DNA of 64,000 bases from positions 195,743 to 259,742 of the forward strand of contig WELA01004417.1 of assembly GCA_009602735.1 (NCBI GenBank), given 5' to 3'. Below, piece after piece: positions 62,105-64,000 of this stretch. Under the pieces are notes generated by a model. That model searched no databases and was not told the origin of the DNA. It worked only from the letters and a program-made list of their open reading frames with translations. Within the stretch, counting starts at the first letter, position 1, and every line of letters begins with the position of its first letter. The stretch comes from Mesotaenium endlicherianum. Taxonomy: Eukaryota; Streptophyta; Zygnematophyceae; Zygnematales; Mesotaeniaceae. Made by a program: the position numbers and the translations under genes.

Positions 62105-63583
62105 ATGGTAAGGACAAGGTCTCAAACTAGCAACCCCCAAGACATAGAGAACCACAATAACGAGAATGTCCAAAACCAGGCTAAAAGCCATGTAGCGAGA
62201 ACTTGTACCTATTTTGAAGCAGTGGCAGATACTGCAGCTAGAGAGGCTGCAGATGAGGCAGCTGCTATTGTTGTAGTCGCAGCACAGTTGGCTGAGGAGG
62301 AGAGAGTAAGATTAGGAGCCGAACGACTAGCAAAAGCTGCTGAAGATACGGAAAGGAGGGAAGGACAGCTAGCGGAAGAGCGCACTGTCGAAGAACTTAT
62401 GGCAGCAAGGGCCAATGTTCTGAACCCACCTCCTGCTGTACAACTCAATGTGCCCGTAGGTCAAATTCGTGACCAGCTGAATGCGGCAAGAGTTGCTGCT
62501 GCATGAGCGAGAAGGACTTTTGAGGACACTACTCAGCAAGTGGATGCCACTGCTACTGCTGCATTTGCTAGACTCCCACCTCAGAGTGTGGATTGGGGAG
62601 CATTGTTCGTGCAAATGCAATCGCAAATGGCGAGCACGTATCAGTCCCAACAGGAGGACAAAAGAATCATAACGTCTCTACTACGGGACAGAGACCAACT
62701 GGGTTCTCAAACCACTGGTGGTGGTGGTAGAGGGCCTAGTGAGTCCAAGTCAAAACCTCCCCAGGATTATGATCCTGAGGGGAACAAAGAGTATTACCTG
62801 ATCAAGTTTCTCGCTGATGTTGAGTAGTGGCTGGAGAACTACCCAGAATTGCAGGATTACGAGAAAGTCAGGCACACTGGTGCTCTACTGAAAGGCAGTG
62901 CAGCAGACTGGTGGCTGTATTGGAAAGGAGAGCGCAAGGCTCAACAACTCGGTGACCCTACTTGGGTAGAGTTTGTCGAGAAACTGCAGGAGAAGTTTGA
63001 TGTGATCAATCAGCAGGAGAAAGCTATCTATGCAATGATCTCCTTGACACTAAAGCAGACCACTTTAGTTGCTGAGTTTGCACAAAAGTTCCAGGAGAAC
63101 ATGATGAAGCAGCCAGACTTGCCAAAGCGGTATAGAATAGCATACTTCAGGTATGGCTTGAAATCCAAAGTCTCTGGTCATTTTGCGGAAAAGAAGTATG
63201 AGAAACTGGCTGACTTAATCCAAGACACTGATGCCTGGGATCAGCAGCAGTTCAATCACAAAGGCCTAAGTGATGCTTTGGCGTCTAAGATTGTCAAAAA
63301 GCCCCACAGTTCCTACAATGCAATTGGAGGAGACCCGGCTGAGCATGATCGGAGTTGTGAGTACGAGTATGAGTATAATGCTATACAGTCTAGAGGGAGA
63401 GGTGGTTACTCTCAAGATGGCTATTAAAGAGGTGGTGGTACGACTAAGCCGAGACCAGCCTCAGCAAAATCTATTTGCTTCCATTGCCAGCAGTTGGGCC
63501 ACTACAGAGAGCAGTGTCTAGTCAAGCACCTTCCGAAAGTCGAGAGAAAGGACCAGCCTTTAAAAGACAGCAACAGTCAGTAA
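62105..63583 (+). pseudogene. Family 3 gag, copy 2
   Basis: One continuous frame starting MVRTRSQTSNPQDIENH, with only three stops: TGA 62504-62506, TAG 62825-62827 (copy 1 has CAG) and TAA 63425-63427 (also stop in copy 1). Ala/Glu-rich coiled N-terminus, capsid core (LKGSAADWWLYWKGERKAQQ, EKAIYAMISLTLKQTT), Arg-Gly stretch and zinc knuckle CFHCQQLGHYREQC. Ends at TAA 63581-63583 in the frameshift hairpin. Each stop is one C-to-T step from a sense codon. Confidence 0.9.
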
Positions 63584-63600
63584 TCCAGTCCACTGACTGT
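63559..63600 (+). other. Candidate -1 frameshift signal, family 3 copy 2
   Basis: T TTA AAA (63559-63565) in gag codons CCT TTA AAA; 7-nt spacer GACAGCA; perfect 9-bp stem ACAGTCAGT (63573-63581) / ACTGACTGT (63592-63600) with a 10-nt loop. The gag stop begins on the last base of the 5' arm. The -1 frame reads FKRQQQSVIQ into the protease region. Confidence 0.82.
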
Positions 63601-63824
63601 GAGGATGCTAGAGTTGATGAGTTGTCACTAGCTGCCCTCGTAGCAGGTATTAAGGGTCCTGCCGGACTGGATTCACTATGCATGCCTGACAACAAGATAA
63701 AGGAGACCATCAGCAATATAGTCCTCCAGGGAGTGCACACTCTGGATGATCTTGTTCCACCTGATGTCCATTATTTCTTTGTGAAGTCAGGAGAACAATG
63801 CGAAAGTCAGGAAAAGACAGTCAC
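63566..63824 (+). pseudogene. Family 3 copy 2, N-terminal protease region
   Basis: The -1 frame (KRQQQSVIQSTDCEDARVD, LAALVAGIKGPAGLDSL) matches copy 1 (42490-42740) and ends at the family 2 LTR before reaching the protease active site. Confidence 0.85.
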
Positions 63825-64000
63825 TGTAGTGATTTGAGTTATTATACATTAGTTTGCAAATATTTTAATGTTTTCAAATATATTTGGAGTAGTATTGTGT
63901 GGAGTCAAGTGTGAATAGGTACGCTAGTAACTTGGTTCATGTCCTTTGAACCTTCCAAGGCATTTTCGAAGTTAGAGGAAAGACCTAGAAGAACTCCATG
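63825..64000 (+). repeat. Family 2 LTR entering the window edge
   Basis: TGTAGTGATTTGAGTTATTA onward is the reverse complement of the right end of the 18013-18515 LTR, so this copy is plus-strand. It may be a solo LTR or the 5' LTR of a whole element. It inserted into the family 3 protease region; the left target sequence is GTCAC. Confidence 0.92.

Larger units (their letters stand above)
61359..63824 (+). mobile_element. Family 3 copy 2, 5' LTR, gag and protease start
   Basis: LTR 61359-62070 (TGTAATGATCAG to ATTCATTTCA), decayed PBS (TAGTATTGTAGC at 62072), gag 62105-63583 and the start of protease, interrupted at 63825 by a family 2 LTR. The rest may continue beyond the window. Confidence 0.9.

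Overview
The window looks like nuclear DNA of a streptophyte, most likely a charophycean green alga such as Chara; that organism call is inference. The reasons are plant-type Ty3/gypsy chromoviruses primed from a TGGTATC(A/G)GAGC initiator-Met-type site, host genes with about 100-bp GT-AG introns, and heavy nested retrotransposon load. There are single-N joins at 12127 and 18727 and a 505-bp gap at 38392-38896.

Three chromovirus families account for about half the sequence. Family 1 (LTR about 750 bp) has copies at 1942-8859 (-), 19784-22293 (-, truncated), 30383-36509 (+) and 47061-53195 (-, nearly intact). Family 2 (LTR 503 bp) has an apparently intact copy at 11613-18515 (-) and an LTR entering the right edge at 63825. 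Family 3 (LTR about 715 bp) has solo LTRs at 2819-3537 and 9736-10455, a decayed gag-pol copy from 40312, a 3' LTR at 54583-55301, and a partial copy at 61359-63824. Most insertions have readable 5-bp target duplications, so their order and the disrupted host reading frames can be reconstructed.

Host or non-retroviral coding: a broken gene at 1108-11042 (+), split by a family 1 element and a family 3 solo LTR, whose core resembles RAG1/Transib-like DDE proteins; a coiled-coil gene (-) whose fifth codon was hit by the family 2 element (11186-11607 plus 18516-18530); a small zinc-ribbon protein (18868-19149, -); a clean eight-exon secreted beta-helix-like gene (25781-27401, +); a basic/acidic low-complexity ORF split by the 47-53 kb element (46612-54410, +), possibly an accessory ORF of family 3; a decayed multi-exon gene (56306-58426, +); and a two-exon gene (59664-60857, -).

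The most interesting signal is at the gag/pol junctions. In all three families pol lies in the -1 frame relative to gag, and the junction carries a slippery-type run followed within 5-10 nt by a hairpin whose 5' arm includes or touches the gag stop codon: T TTA AAA plus a 9-bp stem in family 3 (two copies), A AAA AAC plus a 7-bp stem in family 2, and G GAA AAA plus a 9-bp stem in family 1. This looks like programmed -1 ribosomal frameshifting with a shared layout.
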